From Massilibacillus massiliensis (GTDB taxonomy: Bacteria > Bacillota > Negativicutes > FLKF01): DNA of 64,000 nucleotides. The stretch is taken from positions 2,263,894 through 2,327,893 of the forward strand of contig NZ_LT575483.1 of assembly GCF_900086705.1 (NCBI RefSeq), written 5' to 3'. The notes beneath the pieces are model-generated. The model made no database searches. It saw nothing but the letters and a program-made list of their open reading frames with translations, and was not told where the DNA came from. Made by a program: the position numbers and the translations under genes. Each line of letters begins with the position of its first letter. Position 1 is the first letter of the stretch. Below, piece by piece: positions 16,288 through 23,552 of the stretch.

Positions 16288-17181
16288 TTGAAAGAATTTT
16301 TTGATCTTGAAGATGAAAAAGAGCAGATATTAATAGAGCCTTTATTTCGTACTCTAAATAAAGAAGAAGAATACGATTTACTCCATAGATGGTGTAAGAA
16401 TAAAGACGATTCAGCAAGATCCAAACTATTTATATGTAATAGAGCTTTAGTTGTTATGGTAGCGAAAAAAATATACAATTCTACTGCAAAAAATTATATA
16501 TATAGGTCATCATGCTTAATCCAATTAGAAGATTTAATTCAAGAAGGTTATAAAGGATTACATGATGCTATAGAACGCTTTTCTTTAGAGAAAAAATGTC
16601 GATTTAGTACATATGCTGTTCCTAATATAAGAAAACATATATATCAATACATAACCGACAATTATTCAGCAATTTGCGGACCATATATGACTCGGCGAAT
16701 TATGGAATATAATGCAGCGAGAAACAAATTAGAAAAAATCTTAGGCCGAGCACCTAAGATTAATGAACTAGCAATAGAATTAAACTGCACTCTAAAATTT
16801 ATGAGCAAGACCGTTTCAGCTGCTAATATGTCTGAGTCAATTATTGATATAGATGGATTAATAAAAACTGATGAAGCTGGAACTAAGACAGCTTTATTTG
16901 CATCCTGGGATCCTACACCTGAAGAGTTAATATTAGAAAATGAAACTAAAATAGAACAGCAAAAGAAAATAGATAAGCTCCCAGAAGCTTTAAAGGTTCT
17001 ATCTAAAGAAGAACGTATTGTCATTTGTATGAAGTTTGGTATTGGTTGCAATTCGGATTACACCAGGACTGCAATTGGTAAGAGAATCGGTATAACAAGA
17101 TTCAATTTATGTATTCTTGAGGATCTGGAAAAAACGGCTCTTAATAAGCTCAAACAATTTTACGATTCAAAAAAGCACTAG
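16288..17181 (+). CDS. sigma-70 family RNA polymerase sigma factor
   Basis: 297 residues from TTG at 16288, eight bases after AAGGAG (16274-16279); the earlier GTG at 16279 lies inside that site. Region 2 is clear (LEDLIQEGYKGLHDAIERFS, then CRFSTYAVPNIRKHIYQYI near 90-125), region 3 near 150-170 (APKINELAIELNCTLKFM), and region 4 near 235-285 (LSKEERIVICMKFGIG, then IGKRIGITR). Region 1 is minimal. A sigma factor on a small integrative element could redirect transcription to element or helper promoters. It is the last gene of the run starting at 13679. Confidence 0.85.
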   Translation: MKEFFDLEDEKEQILIEPLFRTLNKEEEYDLLHRWCKNKDDSARSKLFICNRALVVMVAKKIYNSTAKNYIYRSSCLIQLEDLIQEGYKGLHDAIERFSLEKKCRFSTYAVPNIRKHIYQYITDNYSAICGPYMTRRIMEYNAARNKLEKILGRAPKINELAIELNCTLKFMSKTVSAANMSESIIDIDGLIKTDEAGTKTALFASWDPTPEELILENETKIEQQKKIDKLPEALKVLSKEERIVICMKFGIGCNSDYTRTAIGKRIGITRFNLCILEDLEKTALNKLKQFYDSKKH

Positions 17182-17188
17182 AAATAAT

Positions 17189-17324
17189 GTTTTTTGTGAT
17201 GGAAATTATACTGTCGGTGCTCATTACGTCAAGTGCTTTCACGGCATATGCTCACTACGTTCCGCTATTCCATGATCACTTGACTTCACTCCGCTCCTAA
17301 CGTGAGCTATAGCCATCAAAAAAC
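17189..17324. repeat. complex inverted and direct repeats, candidate oriT or regulatory site
   Basis: GTTTTTTGTGATGG (17189-17202) mirrors CCATCAAAAAAC (17313-17324). GTCAAGTG (17228-17235) mirrors CACTTGAC (17277-17284). TGCTCA(T/C)TACGT is repeated directly at 17218 and 17249, and part of it is inverted at 17301-17307. The 308-base interval 17182-17489 carries no gene. The density of repeats suggests a protein-binding or origin site. Confidence 0.5.
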
Positions 17325-17361
17325 GTTCATTAGGGAGATTAGCTAGTATTTGTATGGGTGC

Positions 17362-17390
17362 GCTAAAACAATTTTACGATTTGTTTTAGC
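17362..17390. repeat. 10-bp hairpin
   Basis: GCTAAAACAA/TTGTTTTAGC with a nine-base loop. No long T-run follows on either strand, so a terminator role is uncertain. Confidence 0.45.
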
Positions 17391-17489
17391 TTTGTTGAAA
17401 ATTAGCTTCAAATTAGGCGATAATCTTTAATAAAAAAGTTTTTGGTGATATTAAAAAAATAAATACAAATAAAAAAGGAGATTTTTACT

Positions 17490-17987
17490 ATGGATACATT
17501 TTATAAATTGGAAAAAATCATATATTCTATGGCTGGAGTTTTTCGTATACCAACCGATTATGGTGAAATGTTCATGAGGATAGAAAGATCAAATGATTTA
17601 AATGATGAAAGATTTATTGTTGAAGTCGATGCACAACGGTTTCTTAGTCTTTGGCGTAATACTACAGACCGTAATCATTCTGAAATTGCAAATGGGAATA
17701 TTTCAACGTGGAAGAAAGATAGAAAATTCCCGGAAGCAGAAGATGGTTTTTCGCATGGTGAAATTAATCCTGTTCCACTTGCTGAAGTTAGTGTGTTTTT
17801 TTCGGGAGGTAAAAAGCCGTGTATAAATGTATGTAATGGTGTTACTCGTACTATTTATTTGTTAACAGCAAATGCTGAGAAGTTTCCTGTTGAATGTCGC
17901 GGTATTGATCAAGCGAAATTACTTCAAAAATTTGCTGGTTTACCCAATAGAGCATTTAAATCTGTTCAAGAATTGATACCTGAATAG
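17490..17987 (+). CDS. putative plasmid fertility-inhibition factor family protein
   Basis: 165 residues, AAAGGAG before the ATG. The overall pattern matches what I know of the fertility-inhibition (FiwA-like) family: VEVDAQRFLSLWRN near 45-58, a middle with ISTWKKDRKFPEAEDGF, and the closing block INVCNGVTRTIYLLTANAE with FPVEC, corresponding to the family's NGRHR-type ending. Such proteins block transfer of co-resident plasmids. Similarity is judged by eye, so the call is tentative. It forms its own unit between structured intergenic regions. Confidence 0.45.
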   Translation: MDTFYKLEKIIYSMAGVFRIPTDYGEMFMRIERSNDLNDERFIVEVDAQRFLSLWRNTTDRNHSEIANGNISTWKKDRKFPEAEDGFSHGEINPVPLAEVSVFFSGGKKPCINVCNGVTRTIYLLTANAEKFPVECRGIDQAKLLQKFAGLPNRAFKSVQELIPE

Positions 17988-18162
17988 TTTAATTTAACTA
18001 TTGGAAATATTTATAATTTATTTTAGACTTGTTGAAGAGGATATTATCCTGTTTACAAGACTTATAAGACAAGTTTATAATATTAAAAGTACCTTATTAA
18101 GAGAACGTTTTCGGTTGAATGAGGTTAGGTTAGTAACTCTTTTAAGGTAAATGCTATAAGAG

Positions 18163-18195
18163 TGATGCGTTGGTAACAGACCAGTCAACGCATCA
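18163..18195. repeat. perfect 10-bp inverted repeat
   Basis: TGATGCGTTG/CAACGCATCA around a 13-base loop; no T-run. Could be an operator or RNA hairpin. Confidence 0.5.
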
Positions 18196-18225
18196 CAAGA
18201 ATATGACCTGATTTTATTCAGTTAA

Positions 18226-18250
18226 GGGGCTAGTTTAAGCTAGCCTCTTT
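18226..18250 (+). terminator. terminator before the zinc-protein gene
   Basis: GGGGCTAG/CTAGCCTC stem (one G-T pair), short loop, TTT. Probably ends transcription from 17490-17987. Confidence 0.6.
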
Positions 18251-18332
18251 GTTATATAGCTATCAAAAAAGCATCTATGTCACGAATGGATATTCAAGCA
18301 ACATGATATTATAAAGAGAGGAAGAGTTACAC

Positions 18333-19232
18333 ATGGATATAGCTTATAGTTTGGAATATGAAGATATTATTGACGCTGAAAAGGCATATGACCTTTATTG
18401 GTCTGGATTTATTACTGATAAAAAACTTTTTGAATGTCCAGAACCTAACTGTTCGGGACAAATGACTTGCGCTAATATTGATAAGCCAAGATTTTTAATG
18501 AAAAGAGATCCATACTTTACTCCAGGAGAAGGTCATCAATGTGATTTTTTTAGAGGAAAGAATAAAAAAAGTTCATATGTGAAAGATGATCGTATTGGAT
18601 TAAGAAATAAATATATAGATACTCAAGTGGACATTTTTTTATTTGATAAGCCTAAGAAAAAGTCTCTAGGAAAAGATGTAGGCTTGAATTTGGGTGATAA
18701 GCATAAAAGAATGAAAAAAAGACAATACCTTGAAAGAGATGACAATGACGTTAGAAATTCTAAATATAATACGATAAAACCTTTGATTTCGAAGTTTGAA
18801 CGTTATATTCGAGAAAATTTATTAGATAAGCGATTTATAAATATTGTAGGCAATAATATCCCTTATTCACAAATGTTTGTGAATATTGAGGGATTGGATT
18901 TCTCACAGGTAAACCAATATGATAGGATATATTTTGGTGAAGCAACAATAGTTAAAACACCTTTAAAGAGTAATGATTTTATTATCAAGTTCGTCGGAAA
19001 TATTATTAAAGATGGCGAGCGTCTTCACCCATCTATTTATATTGCAAATGCAATTATACAGAAGCATTGGAGAAAAAACACTTGGAGCGATATGCTTAAT
19101 GATTTAGTTAGAGCGAGGCAAAAGATAATTTTTTACATATATAGCAAACCAACAGTAAATGGAGATAAAAATCAATATTTAAACTTTCAAATAACTAATT
19201 TAAACTATTTAGATTATAGAATAGTAGAATGA
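18333..19232 (+). CDS. unknown protein with N-terminal zinc-binding motif, cargo of element B
   Basis: 299 residues. A zinc-binding pattern lies near residues 35-70: CPEPNC, a later C in MTCANIDKPRF, then YFTPGEGHQCDF, giving Cys and His ligands. The middle is basic (KHKRMKKRQYLERDD). The C-terminal ~130 residues look like a beta-rich domain (IYFGEATIVKTPLKSNDFII). No known enzyme motif. It is the last gene before the right att site, the usual place for accessory cargo such as defence genes. Function unknown. Confidence 0.6.
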   Translation: MDIAYSLEYEDIIDAEKAYDLYWSGFITDKKLFECPEPNCSGQMTCANIDKPRFLMKRDPYFTPGEGHQCDFFRGKNKKSSYVKDDRIGLRNKYIDTQVDIFLFDKPKKKSLGKDVGLNLGDKHKRMKKRQYLERDDNDVRNSKYNTIKPLISKFERYIRENLLDKRFINIVGNNIPYSQMFVNIEGLDFSQVNQYDRIYFGEATIVKTPLKSNDFIIKFVGNIIKDGERLHPSIYIANAIIQKHWRKNTWSDMLNDLVRARQKIIFYIYSKPTVNGDKNQYLNFQITNLNYLDYRIVE

Positions 19233-19288
19233 ATATATGAGTACGTGGTATTGAAAGCATGTAGATCTTTTTCTAAAGCTCTTTCGAT

Positions 19289-19310
19289 AGGGGACTAAAA
19301 AGGGGATTTT
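19289..19310 (+). repeat. GGGGA-type end repeat, right end of element B
   Basis: AGGGGACTAAAAAGGGGATT with two GGGGA cores 12 bases apart, matching the pattern at 10035-10054. Possible integrase arm sites. Confidence 0.5.
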
Positions 19311-19330
19311 GCTTTTTTAGGCACAAAAAA

Positions 19331-19356
19331 GGCTTCTGAGGAAAACCTCGGAAGCC
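19331..19356 (-). terminator. tRNA-Thr terminator carried by element B
   Basis: 11-bp stem GGCTTCTGAGG/CCTCGGAAGCC (one G-T pair) with an AAAA loop and a T-run on the minus strand. Confidence 0.8.
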
Positions 19357-19368
19357 TTGAATTCTCTA

Positions 19369-19413
19369 TGGAGCTGATAATAGGATTCGAACCTACGACC
19401 TACTCATTACGAA
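19369..19413 (-). repeat. tRNA-Thr(CGU) 3' end, att copy 3
   Basis: 45 bp with a fully canonical T loop (GGTTCGAATCC). It is the left attachment site of the prophage and the right boundary of element B. Being intact, it is probably the youngest of the three copies. Confidence 0.88.
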
Positions 19414-19540
19414 AGAATTGTTAACTGTTTTTACGTTATTTTGTATTTGTTTTTAGTATTGAATATCTATCCAATGTACATGTATGTATTTTTATGTATT
19501 TATTGTTTGCATGCAGAAATGCATGCAGTAAAACATTAAA

Positions 19541-20722
19541 TCAGATTGAAAATCTTTTATCTAGCTTTTGAAGTGCTTCACGTTTTTCTCTTGGAATAAA
19601 ATGAAAGTACAATTTATATGTAACTTCTATGCTGCTATGTCCAAGACGTTTAGATACATAACTAATATCTTCACCAGCCGCTAATAGGTGGCTTGCGTGG
19701 GTGTGCCTTAAACAATGAAATGTTAATCTGCTTATTTTTCTTTTTACGCAGAATTTCGGGAACCACTCGCTTATTCTGTCTGGGTGTAGGTTTGTCCCAT
19801 CAGCATTACAAAAAATTAATCCAGTGTCAATATATTTTTCTCCTAAACGAAGTTTGTTAGCTTTATTTATTAATTGTTGATTTCTTATAGCTGAAAGGAC
19901 AATATCGGTTATTTCAATTATTCTGTTTTTTTTATTTTTTGTTTCTTTGAATTCAAAACCATTTTCTTTAGTATAAATGAGAGCTTCATCGATTTCAGCA
20001 GTATGATTTTCTGCATCTATATCATCATCTCTAAGTGCTAACAATTCTTCTCTGCGCATACCTGTCCTAAGCGCTACCGTTACTAAGTTTTCATTTTCAT
20101 TTTCTTTTAGATCATTTTCTAATTTTATAACTTCATCAGTAGAAAGAACTTTGACTTTTTCCTTTTTTTTAGGTTGATTATCCAATTTTATTTCCGGCAA
20201 TTTCATCCTCAATGCTACATTGTTTTCTAAAATTCCATCTTCAAAAACTGCGTGGTTTAAGATTCTGCGTATAAATCGATAATTCTTTTCTACAGTAGCT
20301 ATACCAATTTTATCTTTTGTTTTTTTATTAGATAAATTACCTTCGTCAATTATTCTTTCACAAAATTTATATAAATCATCTCTAGTTAATTTAATAAGCC
20401 GTATGTGACCGATCCACGGTTTTATTCTTGATTCAGCACATTGTTTATATCCTTCTATCGTTTTCGATCCAAGGCCCTTGGCAGTAGGAGTTTTAAACCA
20501 ATAGTCAATATATTCACTAAGTGTTGATTTATTTGATTTTACATAATTACCTGCAGCGAGTTTTGTTAATACTTTTAAACGCTCTATTTCAGCTTCGTCC
20601 CAATCTAATGTATCAAGAGCAATATAGTCCGCTTTCCTCTTTTTAGTTACCTTATCAATACCGTGATCAATTATTAATGTTAAAGATTTTTTTGATCGCT
20701 GTTCGATTCTTACAGTAGTCAT
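19541..20722 (-). CDS. int: tyrosine integrase of the prophage
   Basis: 393 residues with an arm-binding N-terminal domain (about 1-60), core-binding domain (about 65-180) and catalytic domain. Catalytic residues: R in LRTGMRREELLALR near 228, HCLRH near 341, RLGHSS near 365, and tyrosine in TYKLYFH near 375. It lies 127 bases from att copy 3. Its 3' flank holds direct repeats (TGTATTT-type, and TGCATGCA twice at 19509-19528) that may be arm sites. Confidence 0.92.
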   Translation of the reverse strand: MTTVRIEQRSKKSLTLIIDHGIDKVTKKRKADYIALDTLDWDEAEIERLKVLTKLAAGNYVKSNKSTLSEYIDYWFKTPTAKGLGSKTIEGYKQCAESRIKPWIGHIRLIKLTRDDLYKFCERIIDEGNLSNKKTKDKIGIATVEKNYRFIRRILNHAVFEDGILENNVALRMKLPEIKLDNQPKKKEKVKVLSTDEVIKLENDLKENENENLVTVALRTGMRREELLALRDDDIDAENHTAEIDEALIYTKENGFEFKETKNKKNRIIEITDIVLSAIRNQQLINKANKLRLGEKYIDTGLIFCNADGTNLHPDRISEWFPKFCVKRKISRLTFHCLRHTHASHLLAAGEDISYVSKRLGHSSIEVTYKLYFHFIPREKREALQKLDKRFSI

Positions 20723-20844
20723 TTCTGTTGCTCCTAACTAGAGATATTACATTTTACCGTCTCCCAAAGCAGAAGACGGTAAATTTAATTCATATATTAT
20801 ATTATAAACTCAATGCTTGGAGTTTTGTATGTATTAGGTTGATT

Positions 20845-21699
20845 TTATATTAATTTCTTTCCTTCAAAGATAAAAGATGTAACCTTTTTTGATTTTGTAT
20901 CATATATGATCTCAAATTCTGCTCTAATTTCTGCCCCAAATGAATTTTGAGCATCAACGTGAGATTGTACAGTTATTTTGCCTGGTTCTTTAGCCCAATA
21001 CCATTCATCTGGCCAAGGGAAGTCAGCTGACTTAGGAGATTTTAAAGCCTTTTTTACTAAATCTTTACTTGTAACAGTTAAGCTAGCTTTTTCATCATTC
21101 GTTAAAATAAAATCATTCATACTCAATAATACAGCGTTGTTTTGATAAAGATATTTATCCGCATATCGGATATTATAAACTGATCCAGCTGGCCCAATAT
21201 ACAACATAACATTCTTGATATTACTTTGTATGGTTAATCTATATGCTTTCTCGCTAGCATTTTCAAAATTATCAAGTGCTTCATCATGTTGAATCTCATT
21301 TATTTCCGTTATTCCGCATTGTTTCAATATATCAACAATTCTTTGCGCCTGCTCAACCGAAACATTAGAACCATTTTGTACCTTAGTCACGATTTGTGCT
21401 GGTTTATTGGAAGTTGCCTGTTGATTTGGATTAGCATCTAGAAAACACGAATGAAAAATAAAACCAATTATTAAAAAGAAAATAATTAAAGGAATACAAC
21501 CAGGCGAAAGTTTTATTTTTTCACCACAAAAAGGACATTTAGTTGCTGTCGCAGGTATAGTTATACCACATTTTTTACAACGTATTTCTTTTATCAACTT
21601 ATTTTTTGATGCCTGAGGCTGCGATTCTATTTTTACTCCACATTTAGGACAAAAAGAAGAATCGTTGGATATTTCATTATTACACTTTGTGCATTTCAT
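20845..21699 (-). CDS. double zinc-ribbon membrane protein
   Basis: 284 residues from the ATG after GGGTGTGG; a GTG nine bases upstream is too close. Two zinc ribbons (CTKCNNEISN with CPKCG; CKKCGITIP with CPFCG) occupy residues 1-65. One membrane segment follows (GCIPLIIFFLIIGFIFHSC near 70-88), then a ~190-residue domain containing a C-terminal beta-rich part. Topology suggests zinc ribbons in the cytoplasm and the rest outside. Located between integrase and repressor, as for lysogenic conversion or superinfection genes. Function not known. Confidence 0.7.
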   Translation of the reverse strand: MKCTKCNNEISNDSSFCPKCGVKIESQPQASKNKLIKEIRCKKCGITIPATATKCPFCGEKIKLSPGCIPLIIFFLIIGFIFHSCFLDANPNQQATSNKPAQIVTKVQNGSNVSVEQAQRIVDILKQCGITEINEIQHDEALDNFENASEKAYRLTIQSNIKNVMLYIGPAGSVYNIRYADKYLYQNNAVLLSMNDFILTNDEKASLTVTSKDLVKKALKSPKSADFPWPDEWYWAKEPGKITVQSHVDAQNSFGAEIRAEFEIIYDTKSKKVTSFIFEGKKLI

Positions 21700-21871
21700 T
21701 AATACCACACCCTTATTCTTATTTTAGTATATATAATCAGCTAATAGAGCTTGTTGTTTTACTTGTAAATATTCTACTTTAATAATACTCTAGTTCATAT
21801 GTCCTATAATATCGAATTTTGTCGAATACACATTAAAATAAAAACAACCTACTTTATAGTAGGCTTGTAAT

Positions 21872-22150
21872 TTACGCATATCCATCCGGCGGAGTAGGAG
21901 GGGTGCGCAGCCATTCAAATTCATCTTGATAGTGTCTATTTTGATGCAAAGGAAAATAAAGATATCCGCGATCATCTATATCAAGATGCCTTACAAAATA
22001 AATCTTTTCTCCATGGTGCGGAATGGTAGCACCAAATACATAACCTGTTTCGAGATCAACATCATACAGAACTATTTTAGTTAAATACTTTACAGCCCAG
22101 TAGTCGTCACTATTTTTATATTTTTTGATTAACTCATCCTTATCTATCAT
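21872..22150 (-). CDS. small hypothetical phage protein
   Basis: 92 residues, AGAGGT before the ATG. Acidic and soluble-looking, with a central beta-rich stretch (VLYDVDLETGYVFGATIP) and proline-rich end (TPPTPPDGYA). No family recognised. It belongs to the leftward lysogeny-side gene group. Confidence 0.55.
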   Translation of the reverse strand: MIDKDELIKKYKNSDDYWAVKYLTKIVLYDVDLETGYVFGATIPHHGEKIYFVRHLDIDDRGYLYFPLHQNRHYQDEFEWLRTPPTPPDGYA

Positions 22151-22285
22151 ACATCAAACCTCTTTGTAATAAATTGTCGCTTTTTGTAATGAAATGCGAT
22201 TTATTGTAAGATAAGTTTAGTATATGTATAATGGAATTAAGTTAATCGCGATTAACAAAATAACGAATAATTGGAGTTGTGATAT

Positions 22286-22441
22286 ATGGATAAGTATGTA
22301 GTTGTTGATTCCAATAGTGATGTTGTGTTGATTTGTGATTTTCCGAAAGAATTAGAATTCGTTCTAAGGATAAAAGATAAAAATAAAATAACTTACATAA
22401 ATAAAAACAAATATAAAGATAAGGGGAATAGTGAGGTTTAA
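22286..22441 (+). CDS. 51-residue hypothetical protein
   Basis: ATG at 22286 preceded by TTGGAG. Residues 1-28 (MDKYVVVDSNSDVVLICDFP) look folded; the tail is lysine/asparagine-rich. It is transcribed against its neighbours. No family recognised; it may be a small regulator. Confidence 0.4.
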   Translation: MDKYVVVDSNSDVVLICDFPKELEFVLRIKDKNKITYINKNKYKDKGNSEV

Positions 22442-22448
22442 TACCTTG

Positions 22449-22799
22449 CTATTCCTTATTTATTTTTATTGTGTGGTAAAACTCTACTATTTTTTTTAAT
22501 TCTTCAATTGAAATATCTTTAGTTACTTCTAACTTTTCGATTTGGTTATCAGTTAATATTTTTGCGAATTCCTTATTTGGATGATTTGTGGTAATTGTTT
22601 CTACCCCAAGCAAATAGTCTGTTTTTACTCCATATAAGTTACTTAAAACTTTTAATGTTTCCAAATCCGGTTCACTAACTTGATTCTCGTAACCAGACAA
22701 AGTTTTATTGTTTATTCCGGTTAATCTGTACACTTCAGTTTGGGTTAATCCTTTTTTTATTCTAGCCATTTTTAATCGATCGGCAACAATAGACCTCAT
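22449..22799 (-). CDS. phage repressor, XRE family (CI-like)
   Basis: 116 residues. The helix-turn-helix lies near residues 8-62 (KGLTQTEVYRLTGINNKTLS, then LSNLYGVKTDYLLG). Short C-terminal helices without a self-cleavage domain. It faces a Cro-like gene across the 22800-22948 control region, the usual lysogeny switch. Repeated TTCTTA-N5-TAAGAA palindromes there are likely operators. Confidence 0.82.
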   Translation of the reverse strand: MRSIVADRLKMARIKKGLTQTEVYRLTGINNKTLSGYENQVSEPDLETLKVLSNLYGVKTDYLLGVETITTNHPNKEFAKILTDNQIEKLEVTKDISIEELKKIVEFYHTIKINKE

Positions 22800-22876
22800 T
22801 AAATCACCTCTTAAGAATATTCTACACGTATTCTTTGTTTTAAAGAAATATTATCTTAAAAACTTAGAAAAAACTA

Positions 22877-22905
22877 TTGACTTCTTAATTTCTAAGATGT
22901 AATAT
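22877..22905 (+). promoter_or_regulatory. early rightward phage promoter
   Basis: TTGACT (22877-22882), 17 bases, TAATAT (22900-22905). It reads toward the Cro-like gene, with an operator palindrome in its spacer. Confidence 0.75.
22882..22898. promoter_or_regulatory. lysogeny operator, imperfect copy
   Basis: TTCTTA-ATTTC-TAAGAT, differing from the perfect copy at 22918 in one arm base. It lies between the -35 and -10, so bound repressor would block polymerase. Confidence 0.6.
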
Positions 22906-22917
22906 ATACACATAAGG

Positions 22918-22934
22918 TTCTTAAAAACTAAGAA
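22918..22934. promoter_or_regulatory. lysogeny operator, perfect copy
   Basis: TTCTTA-AAAAC-TAAGAA, a perfect 6-5-6 palindrome just after the expected transcription start. Related half-sites occur near 22809 and 22855. Confidence 0.65.
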
Positions 22935-22948
22935 AGGATGGGGCGTAT

Positions 22949-23185
22949 ATGAAAGTATATCAACGTATAAAGCAGTATATGGATGACAAAGGAATAAAAC
23001 AAAATCATGTCGCGTTAAAAGCTGGATTTAACCCAAAAACTTTTAATGCAATATTTCACGAACGAAGGAAATTAACTGTTGATGAATTTGAAAATGTTTG
23101 TGTTTTAGGACTTGGGGTTAATCCTAAATATTTTTTTGAAAATATAGTCTTAGATTCTAAGAATGAAATCAAAACTACAGCATAG
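22949..23185 (+). CDS. Cro-like helix-turn-helix protein
   Basis: 78 residues; AAGGATGGGG before the ATG. XRE-type helix-turn-helix (KGIKQNHVALKAGFNPKTFN, residues 13-33). First gene of the rightward early transcript and divergent from the repressor, the Cro position. Confidence 0.78.
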   Translation: MKVYQRIKQYMDDKGIKQNHVALKAGFNPKTFNAIFHERRKLTVDEFENVCVLGLGVNPKYFFENIVLDSKNEIKTTA

Positions 23186-23194
23186 GAGGACTTA

Positions 23195-23329
23195 ATGTTT
23201 AAAAAGATAGCAAAAAAGCTTTTCGGAGAATTATCAGAAGCTGAAATAACCCTGATCGGAGTTATTTTCATAATTATCAGCGTATCAATGACCGTAATTA
23301 ACGTGTCATTAGCGCTTGGTAAACAGTGA
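23195..23329 (+). CDS. 44-residue single-span membrane protein
   Basis: ATG at 23195 preceded by TAGGAGGA. A short amphipathic basic start (MFKKIAKKLFGELSE), then one membrane span (ITLIGVIFIIISVSMTVINV). Ten bases after the Cro-like gene. It overlaps the end of the opposite-strand gene 23298-23504 by 32 bases. Function unknown. Confidence 0.6.
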   Translation: MFKKIAKKLFGELSEAEITLIGVIFIIISVSMTVINVSLALGKQ

Positions 23330-23504
23330 CCACAGCAGCGATTCCAGAAAAAAATGTTCCAAGAATAAGAAGATAATAATTTCGTTTTTCTTTTGATTTA
23401 TTTTCCTGTTCTTTGCGATCAAGATATCGTTTGATTCCAGTAGGATCTAGGATTTCCGCTTCTAACATTCTTCGTTTTTCTGGGGTTAGTTTTATATCAG
23501 ACAT
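23298..23504 (-). CDS. 68-residue single-span membrane protein, opposite strand
   Basis: ATG preceded by GAAAGGA on the minus strand. A charged ~40-residue N terminus (PEKRRMLEAEILDPTGI) precedes one membrane span (YYLLILGTFFSGIAAVVTVY). It overlaps the plus-strand gene 23195-23329 tail to tail. No family recognised; phage immunity genes can have this form, but that is speculation. Confidence 0.55.
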   Translation of the reverse strand: MSDIKLTPEKRRMLEAEILDPTGIKRYLDRKEQENKSKEKRNYYLLILGTFFSGIAAVVTVYQALMTR

Positions 23505-23552
23505 AAAATCAATCCTTTCATAATTAACTAAAAAGGCGTAGGAGGTGAGAAA

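Larger units (their letters stand above)
17988..18332. other. gene-free stretch with two hairpins
   Basis: No coding region seen. It contains the 10-bp inverted repeat at 18163-18195 and the terminator-like hairpin at 18226-18250. Confidence 0.5.
9858..19413. mobile_element. element B: integrative element with TrbL, sigma factor and fertility-inhibition-like genes
   Basis: About 9.5 kb between tRNA-Thr 3' end copies 2 and 3. Contents in order: repressor (-), excisionase, tyrosine integrase, replication-type protein, giant hairpin, replication-relaxation-like protein, small membrane protein, lipoprotein, TrbL-type protein, sigma factor, structured region, fertility-inhibition-like protein, unknown zinc protein. 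Matching GGGGA end repeats lie at 10035 and 19289. The integrase, promoter and att sites look intact, so the element may still excise. No relaxase, coupling ATPase or VirB4 is recognised. Confidence 0.75.

Noticed and set aside
16662-17051. 129-codon minus-strand ORF opposite the sigma factor
   Set aside because: Shadow of the sigma gene; no ribosome site and no recognisable domain, while the plus frame has all sigma regions.
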